Source of the DNA: DRPN01 sp964383915
GTDB taxonomy: Bacteria > Bacteroidota > Bacteroidia > Bacteroidales > VadinHA17
Length of the DNA: 6,466 bases
Direction: 5' to 3'
Assembly: GCA_964383915.1 (NCBI GenBank)
Contig: CAYLJE010000135.1
Location: 1 to 6,466, forward strand
The notes beneath the pieces are model-generated. The model made no database searches, had not been told where the DNA came from, and was given only the letters and a program-made list of their open reading frames with translations. How positions within the stretch are numbered: position 1 is the first letter of the stretch; each line of letters begins with the position of its first letter. Both the position numbers and the translations under genes were made by a program. Below are positions 1 through 6,151 of the stretch, in pieces.

Positions 1-55
1 ACCCCCAACCTCCTGATCCGTAGTCAGGTGCTCTATCCAATTAAGCTACAGGTCC
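1..55 (-). tRNA. tRNA-Arg (anticodon ACG), 5' part, cut by the window edge
   Basis: Read on the minus strand from position 55, the sequence folds as a tRNA. It has the 5' acceptor strand GGACCTG, TA at positions 8-9, a D-arm with GCTT pairing GAGC, and an anticodon stem CCTGA/TCAGG. The anticodon loop CTACGGA has ACG in the middle, so it decodes CGN arginine codons after A-to-I editing. The variable loop AGGTT is present and the T-stem begins with GGGGG. The rest of the T-arm and the 3' acceptor strand lie beyond the left edge. A promoter-like element lies about 32 bases upstream. Confidence 0.93.
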
Positions 56-86
56 AAATATTTCTTTGCTTATAAAAAAGCTGATA

Positions 87-117
87 CAAAGGTAAAAAAA
101 AATTTATTTTTTATAAA
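87..117 (-). promoter_or_regulatory. Promoter of the tRNA-Arg gene (Bacteroidota type)
   Basis: The minus strand carries TACCTTTG (94-87), a perfect match to the Bacteroidota -7 element TAnnTTTG. About 20 bases upstream, in a very A+T-rich stretch, is a TTTA-like sequence (around 113-117) where the -33 TTTG would lie. Transcription would start around position 80-82, leaving a 25-base 5' leader before the mature tRNA. The -7 match is seen directly; the -33 call is weak. Confidence 0.6.
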
Positions 118-154
118 GTATTTTTTCACGAAAGCAGCCCAGGATCATACGTTG

Positions 155-2116
155 CTAACCTTCTTGTATCTTATACCTCACAAACGCCTCCACCGCCTGA
201 TATTCGGCCAGTCCTAACCTATCCAGGAGGACAGCGGTCTGATGATTACGGTCTTCGGCGCGCTGCCAGAACTCCCGTTCATCGGTGCCTGGAAACAATG
301 CTTTGTCTTTTTGTGACTGGTGTTTAAAGATCGCCTTTCTTTTCTTCACCACTTCATCCGGACTCAACGGAACCATCATATCTACTTCGGAGATACTCCA
401 TTCCTGCCAGGCACCCCGGTAGAGCCATATATAACAGTTTTTCATCCAGGGCTGTTTTCTGACACGATCAAGCACGTGCATGATCGCATCCAGGCATACA
501 CGATGGGTTCCATGCGGGTCGGACAGGTCCCCGGCAGCAAAAATCTGATGGGGTTGTACCTTCTCCAGCAAATTCTGAATAATGTGCAAGTCATTTCCTG
601 ATAGTGGTTTTTTCTTCACCCGGCCGGTTTCATAGAAAGGCATATCCAGAAAATGAATATGGTCTTCCGGGATACCAATAAAACGACAAGCAGCCCTGGC
701 TTCCACTTTTCTTATCAGGGATTTCACCTTTTGCACTTCAGGAATGTCCACCTGGCCTGGTTTTTTCCCGGCAAAGAAATCCAATATTTTCTTATAGAAA
801 GATTTCGGATATCCAAACTGTGGAAAAAAATCGCCGGCAAAGTCGGCCACAAACCTGATAAAACGGATCACATCATCATCAAACACAGCAATATTTCCAC
901 TGGTCTGATAAGCTACATGAACATCATGTCCCTGATCAACCAAACGGTTCAATGTCCCTCCCATAGAGATCACATCATCATCGGGATGGGGACTAAAAAC
1001 GACCACCCGTTTAGGATAGGGTATCCCCCTTTCCGGGCGGGAAGTGTCATCGGCACGGGGTTTGCCTCCGGGCCATCCTGTAATGGCATGCTGTATCTGA
1101 TTAAACACACGGATATTGAGATCGTAAGCTCCTCCCCTTCTTGCTACCAGGTCACCCATATGATGTTCATTATAATCCCTGCTAGTTAGCTTGAGGATGG
1201 GTATTTTCACCCGGTCAGACAGCCAGATAACCCCTTTCCTTACCATTTCGTCATCCCATGCACATTCTCCTACCAGCCATGGGGTCTTAAAACGGGTCAG
1301 TTCGGCAGAAGCAGCTTCGTCAAGGACCACCATGGCATTGGGATGTTCCTGTAGAAAGGAAGCAGGCACATTCTCTGTAACAGACCCTTCTACTGTTTCC
1401 TTAATAATTTCAGCCTTTCCTTCTCCCCAGGCCAGCAATATTGCCTCTTTAGCCCCCAACAATGTACCTACCCCCATGGTAATAGCTTTTCGCGGCACAT
1501 AATCTTCTCCGAAGAAGTCACTGGCAGCATCAGCAATGGTCACATGGTCAAGCGTAATAAGACGGGTAACAGAATGACGCTCCGACCCCGGCTCATTAAA
1601 CCCAATATGTCCGGTACGTCCTACCCCCAGCAATTGAATATCAATCCCCCCGGCGTTTTCAATATCCTCTTCATACTTTTTACAGAAAGCAGGAATCTTT
1701 TCCATGGGCAGTGTAGCATCAGGAATGTGTATGTTTTCCCGTAAGAGATCTACCTGATCGAGCAAGTGTTCCCGCATAAAACGCACATATGACTGTATCT
1801 TTCCGGGGTTCATCGGAAAATATTCATCCACGTTAAAAGTGATTACGTTGCGAAAACTCAGTTTTTCTTCCTGATGCAGACGTACCAACTCATCATATAC
1901 TTCCACGGGGGTTGATCCGGTAGGTAATCCCAGAACACAGTTTTCTCCGTCTTCTGCTTTTCCCCTGATAAGGTCCGCAATTCTGGCAGCAACTATTCTA
2001 GAGGCAGCCTGCGAGCTGGAAAAGACCCTCACCGGTATTTTTTCATATTTTAATAACTCCGGGTTCCCCGGGGGTGGAACAATTTCCTGTATCGAATCCA
2101 AACGAAATGTAATCAT
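155..2116 (-). CDS. nagB: Glucosamine-6-phosphate deaminase-like protein fused to a PIG-L/LmbE deacetylase domain
   Basis: Residues ~24-285 are a NagB/6-phosphogluconolactonase-type domain. It has the phosphate loop LGLPTGSTP (63-71), FNVDEYF with the base Asp97, GRTGHIGFNEPGS with His170 and Glu175, Arg185 and Lys234. E. coli NagB converts glucosamine-6-phosphate to fructose-6-phosphate and ammonia, and has Asp141 two residues before this His; here that position is Thr168. After a linker, residues ~369-653 form a PIG-L/LmbE zinc deacetylase domain with SPHPDDD (His377, Asp380) and DPHGTHR (His535/His538) as likely metal ligands. E. coli NagB is only 266 residues; double-length proteins of this type are known to me from Bacteroides relatives, so the fusion is probably ancestral. 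The ATG lies 15 bases after the ROK kinase stop, implying co-transcription. The stop is TAG. The protein is cytosolic, with no signal peptide. The substrate is inferred and true deaminase activity is uncertain. Confidence 0.9.
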   Translation of the reverse strand: MITFRLDSIQEIVPPPGNPELLKYEKIPVRVFSSSQAASRIVAARIADLIRGKAEDGENCVLGLPTGSTPVEVYDELVRLHQEEKLSFRNVITFNVDEYFPMNPGKIQSYVRFMREHLLDQVDLLRENIHIPDATLPMEKIPAFCKKYEEDIENAGGIDIQLLGVGRTGHIGFNEPGSERHSVTRLITLDHVTIADAASDFFGEDYVPRKAITMGVGTLLGAKEAILLAWGEGKAEIIKETVEGSVTENVPASFLQEHPNAMVVLDEAASAELTRFKTPWLVGECAWDDEMVRKGVIWLSDRVKIPILKLTSRDYNEHHMGDLVARRGGAYDLNIRVFNQIQHAITGWPGGKPRADDTSRPERGIPYPKRVVVFSPHPDDDVISMGGTLNRLVDQGHDVHVAYQTSGNIAVFDDDVIRFIRFVADFAGDFFPQFGYPKSFYKKILDFFAGKKPGQVDIPEVQKVKSLIRKVEARAACRFIGIPEDHIHFLDMPFYETGRVKKKPLSGNDLHIIQNLLEKVQPHQIFAAGDLSDPHGTHRVCLDAIMHVLDRVRKQPWMKNCYIWLYRGAWQEWSISEVDMMVPLSPDEVVKKRKAIFKHQSQKDKALFPGTDEREFWQRAEDRNHQTAVLLDRLGLAEYQAVEAFVRYKIQEG

Positions 2117-2131
2117 AGTATTTAAATTTAT

Positions 2132-3100
2132 CTAAGGTGTTTTCCCATCCAGCCTGGCCAGCGCAAAATGTCCGGCTCCTATAAAGCCGGCCTCATGTTT
2201 TAGTTGTGCAGGGAGAATTTTCAATTCCTGGTGACAGGCAGGCATTGAATTTTCTATTACTGACTGTCGGATTAAACGGAGATAATCTTCCCCGGCAAGG
2301 GCCATCTCCCCACCTACGATAATCAGTCCGGGAGCAAAAATATTTACCAGATTTCCAAGGCCGATACCTACAAAACGGGCATTTTCTTGCACCACTTCCA
2401 CGGCTACCGGATCTCCGGACTTAAACCGTTCAAATACAGGGATGACAGAGGTTATTATCTTTTGTTCTTCCCCGGGATATATTTTTCTTATTTTCCGGTT
2501 ATAATGATCTGCGAGAACCTGCGAAGAAGCATAGTTTTCCAGACAACCTCTTCCTCCCCATTTGCTGCGGGGCCCCTTGTAATTAATCGTCATCTGACCA
2601 AACTCACCGCTGGCATTGTTTTTTCCGCGGTGCAATTTTCTATTGATGATAATGGCCCCTCCAATACCGGTACGCAATGAAATAAAGATCACATCATCTA
2701 CCTCGCGGGCAGCTCCGAACATCCATTCGGCATAACCATACAAGGTAGCATCGTTATCCACAAAAACAGGCAGACCGATTTTTTCATGTACTATCTCCGC
2801 CAACGGAATATTCTTCCAATCACGTATGTGTAAGGCAGCTCCAAGGATATATCCGCGGGTATAATCTACAATCCCGGGGGATCCGATGCCCATACACAGC
2901 GGATTGATTCCCTGTTCAGACGTAAAAGCCAATGCATCATCTATTACGTCAAACAATTTTCTGAGAACAGCCGTTTTATTCCGCTGCCTCGAAAAACGGA
3001 TCCTGTTCTGCCACAACACCGCCCCATCCTGTCGTACAATTCCATAATTGATGCCTGTACGACCAATATCAATACCTATGGCAGTGGCATATTTGTACAT
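2132..3100 (-). CDS. ROK-family sugar kinase (glucokinase/N-acetylhexosamine kinase-like) with degenerate zinc site
   Basis: This cytosolic kinase, 322 residues as is usual for ROK proteins without a DNA-binding domain, would phosphorylate a hexose or N-acetylhexosamine with ATP. The N-terminal phosphate loop GIDIGRTGINYG (9-20) has Arg where most members have Gly (DIGGT). VDNDATL holds the likely catalytic base Asp117, and GEFGQM holds sugar-binding Glu166. The ROK signature normally reads GHM followed by CxCGxxGC. Here Gln169 replaces the His, Ser179 and Trp181 replace two Cys, and only Cys186 (GRGCLENYAS) remains, so the structural zinc site is almost certainly lost. A C-terminal nucleotide-binding glycine motif IIVGGEM (260-266) is intact. 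The start is supported by a purine-rich GAAGGAAAGG just upstream of ATG. It is followed after 15 bases by the NagB-LmbE gene, which suggests an amino sugar as substrate (inference). No helix-turn-helix precedes the kinase fold, so it is not a ROK repressor. The stop is TAG. Confidence 0.88.
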   Translation of the reverse strand: MYKYATAIGIDIGRTGINYGIVRQDGAVLWQNRIRFSRQRNKTAVLRKLFDVIDDALAFTSEQGINPLCMGIGSPGIVDYTRGYILGAALHIRDWKNIPLAEIVHEKIGLPVFVDNDATLYGYAEWMFGAAREVDDVIFISLRTGIGGAIIINRKLHRGKNNASGEFGQMTINYKGPRSKWGGRGCLENYASSQVLADHYNRKIRKIYPGEEQKIITSVIPVFERFKSGDPVAVEVVQENARFVGIGLGNLVNIFAPGLIIVGGEMALAGEDYLRLIRQSVIENSMPACHQELKILPAQLKHEAGFIGAGHFALARLDGKTP

Positions 3101-3128
3101 ATCCTTTCCTTCAGCTATATATTTTTTA

Positions 3129-3136
3129 CAAAGATA
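3129..3136 (-). promoter_or_regulatory. Promoter -7 element for the ROK kinase/NagB-LmbE unit
   Basis: TATCTTTG on the minus strand matches the Bacteroidota -7 consensus TAnnTTTG exactly. It lies 28 bases upstream of the kinase ATG, giving a short 5' leader of about 20-25 bases that includes a purine-rich ribosome-binding region. No clear -33 TTTG is seen at the expected spacing. The upstream gap (3137-3229) otherwise holds only a G-rich/T-rich stretch that could end the dehydrogenase transcript; I could not draw a convincing hairpin there. Confidence 0.5.
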
Positions 3137-3229
3137 GGTTTTTCAAGGGGAAGAACGGAATATAAAAAGATCAAAGAAAAAGCCTTGTCTCCCTCCCCTT
3201 CACGTTTTCGCAGGAGTGTGGGGTATCTA

Positions 3230-4264
3230 TCAGAAACGGATCATGGCTTTCATCACTCCGTCCCGGTACCCGGCGACCAGGTCAAAAGCTTCTTTGGTCT
3301 CTGCAAAAGAAAAATGATGGGTGATCAACGGATTTACTTTCACGCGCCCTGTTTCAATCAGATCGAGAGCTTCCTGCACACTGTTCAGTTGTCTCCGGAC
3401 ATTTTGTATAGCGATCTCTTTGTGTCGCAGGTCATCTACGGGAAAATGCCAGGCATCAAATGCAGGAATCCCGATGATCATAATCTTCCCTCCGGGCTTC
3501 ACAAGCTTCACAGCCTGATCCATAGCTTCTTGTTGTCCACAGCACTCAAACACAATATCCATCCCCAAAGGCTCTTGTCCCAGGATTACTTTAACGATAT
3601 TTTCTTCCTCCGGGTTACCGGTCCAGACAGCTCCTGACTTTCGGGCCAGTGCTACCCGTTCACTAATCTTATCAGTCATATAAACAGATTCGGCACCATA
3701 AGCCAAAGCCGGCAGTAACACACTCATCCCGATAGGCCCGCTGCCAAGGATAGCTACCTTCTTGTCCTTTATACCCCCTGACAGGTTTACGGCATATGTG
3801 CCAATGGATAATGGTTCGCTGAAAGCACCCCACTCCGGCGAACTCCCTTCTTTCAAGAGAAAACAGGATTGTTCCGGCATCACAATATATGCTGACAGGC
3901 ACCCCCCGGCCTGACCGGGGGTTCCAAGAAACCTCATATTCCGGCATGTGTGAAAACGCCCTATGCGGCACTGGTCACATTCCCCACAAGGCATGGCAGG
4001 ATCAATGGCCACCTGGTCCCCGGGTTTAACCCTGGTTACTGCTGTACCGACTGCTTCCACAATACCTGCTCCCTCATGTCCTACCGTAAAAGGATACCGC
4101 ACCACCTGACTTCCAATGCGACCGGAAACATAATAATGAATATCAGAACCGCAAACACCTACCGCCTCCATGCGGATCAACACATCATACGGAGACTTTA
4201 TTTCAGGATCAGGGACTTCCCTAAGCTCCATTTGACGGATTCCCGTAAGCTGAAAAGATTTCAT
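3230..4264 (-). CDS. Zinc-dependent sorbitol/L-iditol dehydrogenase-like medium-chain dehydrogenase
   Basis: At 344 residues this has the typical length and layout of zinc medium-chain dehydrogenases that oxidise polyols or secondary alcohols with NAD(+). The N-terminal GroES-like domain has catalytic zinc ligands Cys38 (VGVCGSDIHYY), His63-Glu64 (GHEGAG) and probably Glu150 (FSEPLS). The structural zinc cluster is complete: Cys93, Cys96, Cys99 and Cys107 in CGECDQC...C. The Rossmann domain has GSGPIG (174-179), with Asp198 at the end of the second strand, which favours NAD over NADP. GSDIHYY resembles sorbitol dehydrogenase, but threonine dehydrogenase and other sugar-alcohol dehydrogenases are close, so the substrate is open. 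It lies upstream of and in the same direction as the ROK kinase, separated by 129 bases that hold the kinase's own promoter element. It is divergent from the arabinose-5-phosphate isomerase gene. The ATG follows an A-rich tract without a clear Shine-Dalgarno. The stop is TGA. Confidence 0.88.
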   Translation of the reverse strand: MKSFQLTGIRQMELREVPDPEIKSPYDVLIRMEAVGVCGSDIHYYVSGRIGSQVVRYPFTVGHEGAGIVEAVGTAVTRVKPGDQVAIDPAMPCGECDQCRIGRFHTCRNMRFLGTPGQAGGCLSAYIVMPEQSCFLLKEGSSPEWGAFSEPLSIGTYAVNLSGGIKDKKVAILGSGPIGMSVLLPALAYGAESVYMTDKISERVALARKSGAVWTGNPEEENIVKVILGQEPLGMDIVFECCGQQEAMDQAVKLVKPGGKIMIIGIPAFDAWHFPVDDLRHKEIAIQNVRRQLNSVQEALDLIETGRVKVNPLITHHFSFAETKEAFDLVAGYRDGVMKAMIRF

Positions 4265-4288
4265 TTTTTTTTCTTAAATATGAACAAT

Positions 4289-4296
4289 CAAAGATA
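4289..4296 (-). promoter_or_regulatory. Promoter -7 element for the dehydrogenase gene
   Basis: TATCTTTG on the minus strand, the same octamer as before the ROK kinase, lies 24 bases upstream of the dehydrogenase ATG and matches TAnnTTTG. A TTTG occurs upstream (4312-4309) but only 12 bases away, too close for a standard -33 element. The whole divergent gap is 86 bases, so this promoter and that of the isomerase gene must sit very close together. Confidence 0.5.
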
Positions 4297-4322
4297 AGAA
4301 ATCCCTTCCAAAGAAATTTTAT

Positions 4323-4330
4323 TATTTTCG
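4323..4330 (+). promoter_or_regulatory. Possible -7 element for the isomerase gene
   Basis: TATTTTCG on the plus strand differs from TAnnTTTG at one base and lies 20 bases before the isomerase ATG, about where a Bacteroidota promoter would be expected in this 86-base divergent gap. No convincing -33 element is seen. The call rests mainly on position. Confidence 0.3.
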
Positions 4331-4350
4331 GGCATTAAATAAAAAATATT

Positions 4351-4959
4351 ATGGAAGTTACCATCAGGCAAATTCTCGAACAGGAAGCCGCAGCTATACG
4401 GAATATTCCTGTCAACGACCAGTTTTTAAAAGCTGTTGATATGATATACCGCCATGTTCATCAGCAGGGAGGAAAAGTGATTGCCAGCGGGATGGGTAAA
4501 GCCGGACAGATCGGCATCAATATTGCGACCACTCTCTCTTCTACCGGCACCCCTGCCATTTTTCTTCATCCCAGCGAAGCGCAGCATGGAGATCTGGGAG
4601 TGATCCAGCCTCAGGATATCTTATTACTTATTTCTAACTCAGGTAAAACACGGGAAATAATCGAGCTGATAAGTCTGGCAGAAAGACTCTATAGCGGGCT
4701 GCCCAGGATTGTGATCACCGGGAACCCGGATAGCCCGCTGGCTGCTACAGCCGATGCCGTTATCTACACAGGTCATCCTGATGAGGTGTGTCCTCTCGGT
4801 CTCACCCCCACCACCTCTACCACAACCATGACGGTTATCGGGGATGCTCTGGTGGTATTGCTGATGAAAAAGATACACTTTACCACCGAAGATTATGCCA
4901 AGCGACATCATGGGGGGTATCTGGGAGAGAAGTCAAGGCGGAAGGTTAACGGTAAATAA
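4351..4959 (+). CDS. kpsF: Single-domain arabinose-5-phosphate isomerase (SIS domain, KpsF/GutQ/KdsD family)
   Basis: This 202-residue protein is one SIS (sugar isomerase) domain and lacks the two C-terminal CBS domains that bring E. coli KdsD and GutQ to about 320 residues. The family interconverts D-ribulose-5-phosphate and D-arabinose-5-phosphate, the precursor of Kdo for lipopolysaccharide or capsule. Every residue I can align to the KdsD active site is kept: Lys50 in SGMGK (KdsD Lys59), His79 in AQHGDLG (His88), Glu102 in TREI (Glu111), Glu145 in DEVCPLG (Glu152), and His186 in RHHGGYLG (His193). The phosphate-binding SNSGKT loop (95-100) and the PTTSTTT stretch (153-159) are also present. 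Short CBS-free isomerases of this kind are known in Bacteroides fragilis and uropathogenic E. coli, so the length is not a truncation. The gene is transcribed away from the dehydrogenase and stands alone, ending TAA. No Shine-Dalgarno is visible. A hexulose-phosphate isomerase role is less likely given the HGDLG and CPLG motifs. Confidence 0.9.
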   Translation: MEVTIRQILEQEAAAIRNIPVNDQFLKAVDMIYRHVHQQGGKVIASGMGKAGQIGINIATTLSSTGTPAIFLHPSEAQHGDLGVIQPQDILLLISNSGKTREIIELISLAERLYSGLPRIVITGNPDSPLAATADAVIYTGHPDEVCPLGLTPTTSTTTMTVIGDALVVLLMKKIHFTTEDYAKRHHGGYLGEKSRRKVNGK

Positions 4960-5078
4960 TTCCATGTTCCCAATTTAATGTCAGAGCGTTTGAGGATGAT
5001 GCTCGATACTTAAAGGTTGATTGTTGAGGGGTGACAGGTGAACATCCGAAGCCCTTGATCTCAGCTGGCATTGACATT

Positions 5079-5105
5079 TGTACGCCGGACCGTATCCGGC
5101 GTACA
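5079..5105. terminator. Perfect 11-bp inverted repeat between convergent genes (likely bidirectional terminator)
   Basis: TGTACGCCGGA (5079-5089) and TCCGGCGTACA (5095-5105) are perfect inverted copies around a 5-base loop. The repeat sits 3 bases past the cysteine synthase stop and about 120 bases past the isomerase stop. Its strength and its place between converging genes suggest it ends one or both transcripts or protects their 3' ends. Neither side has a proper U-tract, so it is not a canonical intrinsic terminator. The rest of 4960-5108 shows no gene or other clear structure. Confidence 0.55.
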
Positions 5106-5108
5106 GTG

Positions 5109-5996
5109 TTATTGAAACAAGGCTGTGCTCAGATATTTCTCACCGCGGTCCGGAAAAACAACCACTATTTTTCCTCCGGGCAATTCCCCGGCGATTTTAC
5201 GGGCGCCGGCCAACGCCGCTCCGGAGCTCATCCCGGCAACGATTCCTTCCTGCAGCGCCAGGTCGCGTGCCGTCTGATAAGCCTCTTCCGTAGTAACCTC
5301 AATGATCCTGTCTGCCACCGACGGATCATAGATCCCGGGCACAAAGGCCTCTTTCAGGTTTTTCAACCCCTGTATTTTGTGACCTTCTTCCGGCTCTACG
5401 CCGACAATACAAATATCCGGGTTATATTCCTTCAGTCGTTTTCCGGCTCCCATCAATGTTCCGGTAGTCCCTATGGCTGCCACAAAACAGGTAATATCCG
5501 GCACCTGGCGGATGATTTCAGGGGCCGTCGTCTGATAATGTGCCAGTACGTTGGCCGGGTTATCAAACTGAAAAGGCATCCAATAACGGCCGGGGTCCTC
5601 AGAAAAGATCCTCCTGGCTTCCTCTATGGCACCATCGGTGCCCAGTGCCGGATCCGTTTCAACAATTTTTGCCCCCATGGCACGCAGAATCGTCTTACGT
5701 TCACTACTCATGGCTGCCGACATGGTCAATGTTACAGGATACCCTTTTGCTATGCCCACCATGGCCAACCCTATGCCGGTATTTCCCGAGGTAGGCTCAA
5801 GAATTACCTTCTCGCCGTCCAGCAAGCCTTCCTACTCGGCCCCTTCAATCATAGCCACGGCCACCCGGTCTTTCACCGACCCTCCGGGATTCTGGCCTTC
5901 CAGCTTGGCATAAACAACCACTTTTCCGGAAATACCGGAGCGCAGTCTGACCACGGGGGTATTTCCAATCGAATCAATAATACTATTATACACCAT
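5109..5996 (-). pseudogene. cysM: Cysteine synthase (CysM type) interrupted by one in-frame TAG
   Basis: The frame encodes 295 codons of a PLP-dependent O-acetylserine sulfhydrylase, which makes cysteine from O-acetylserine and sulfide. It begins MVYNSIIDSIGNTPVVRL at 5996. NPGGSVKDR carries the PLP lysine (Lys42), followed by PTSGNTG (68-74, substrate loop), GTTGT (176-180, PLP phosphate loop), VGVEPEEG, and the C-terminal PDRGEKYLST, which is closer to CysM (CDRGDRYLST) than to CysK (PSFGERYLST). Codon 55 (5834-5832) is TAG, between IEGAE and EGLLDGE; E. coli CysM has Lys here, so a single AAG-to-TAG change is the simplest explanation. The 54-residue product alone would be inactive, and no restart downstream could restore Lys42. 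No frameshift or second stop exists, so the lesion is very recent, a sequence error, or read through. Two neighbouring genes end in TAG, arguing against genome-wide recoding. The gene has its own promoter and a cysteine-rich attenuator leader. Alternative: a CysK paralogue. Confidence 0.85.
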
Positions 5997-6009
5997 TTCA
6001 GTACAGTTT

Positions 6010-6044
6010 AAAATTAAAAACTCCCGGCTTAGGACCGGGAGTTT
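6010..6044 (-). terminator. Intrinsic terminator of the cysteine synthase attenuator (segments 3:4)
   Basis: On the minus strand AAACTCCCGG (6044-6035) pairs perfectly with CCGGGAGTTT (6027-6018) around a 7-base loop. A U-rich tail TTTTTAATTTT (6020-6010) follows. This canonical rho-independent terminator stands only 13 bases before the cysteine synthase ATG and about 126 bases after the promoter, so it ends the leader transcript rather than an upstream gene. The gene to the right has its own hairpin at 6225-6242. Confidence 0.85.
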
Positions 6045-6098
6045 CAATACGAAAGTATCTTTCCAAATATTACTTACATAACATCGTATTCCTCCCGG
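6035..6098 (-). promoter_or_regulatory. Antiterminator stem of the attenuator (segments 2:3)
   Basis: CCGGGAG (6098-6092) pairs with CTCCCGG (6041-6035) and AATACGA (6090-6084) pairs with TCGTATT (6052-6046), separated by a 1x4 internal loop. The outer half uses exactly the bases that form the 5' arm of the terminator, so the two structures exclude each other. The octamer GCCGGGAG occurs twice, inside the leader ORF (6099-6092) and as the terminator 3' arm (6028-6021), as expected for competing partners. A small GAAAG/CTTTC hairpin (6063-6051) in the apical part could compete with the inner half. Confidence 0.75.
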
Positions 6099-6151
6099 CA
6101 ATAATCCAATCGGGAACAACAACAAATGCTATAGGTAATATATATATTCAT
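6074..6151 (-). CDS. Cysteine-rich leader peptide of the cysteine synthase attenuator (25 aa)
   Basis: A 25-codon ORF begins at ATG 6151 and ends at TAA 6076-6074. Its core is ICCCSRLDYC: three consecutive Cys codons (TGT, codons 10-12) and a fourth at codon 18 (TGC). Such Cys density is very unlikely by chance and fits a ribosome-stalling sensor of Cys-tRNA charging, ahead of a cysteine biosynthesis gene. Tyr also appears four times but scattered, so Cys is the better regulatory candidate. The tandem codons abut attenuator segment 1, while codons 18-23 overlap segment 2, placing the stall site correctly. The start lies about 14 bases after the inferred transcription start, with no strong Shine-Dalgarno, which is common in Bacteroidota. 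The peptide itself probably has no function after synthesis. I know of polycysteine leader ORFs acting this way in mycobacteria. Confidence 0.78.
   Translation of the reverse strand: MNIYITYSICCCSRLDYCREEYDVM

Noticed and set aside
1..55. tRNA-Arg as an integration site for a mobile element
   Set aside because: No integrase, direct-repeat att copy or foreign genes are visible, and the tRNA 3' end lies outside the window.
653..1189. Plus-strand open frame of 178 codons opposite the NagB-LmbE gene, with further plus-strand frames nearby
   Set aside because: These frames are wholly antisense to a well-supported gene, have low-complexity unlikely protein composition, and show no promoter element or motif of their own.
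2114..2134. ROK kinase TAG stop and the NagB-LmbE start are in the same frame, five sense codons apart, so TAG readthrough would give a three-domain fusion; with the TAG in cysM this could hint at amber recoding
   Set aside because: Same-frame spacing happens one time in three by chance. The kinase and NagB proteins each end or begin where their families do. The NagB-LmbE gene also ends in TAG. One internal TAG in cysM is better explained by mutation or error.
5031..6011. A 326-codon open frame on the plus strand across the cysteine synthase region
   Set aside because: It is antisense to a clear PLP-enzyme frame with all family motifs. Its translation is His/Arg/Gly/Pro-rich and shows no domain I recognise. 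It is an antisense shadow.
6018..6044. Terminator before cysM taken as the end of the right-edge gene
   Set aside because: That gene stops at 6251 and has its own hairpin at 6225-6242. A good promoter lies between, and the 6018-6044 hairpin competes with an upstream complementary segment, which fits attenuation.
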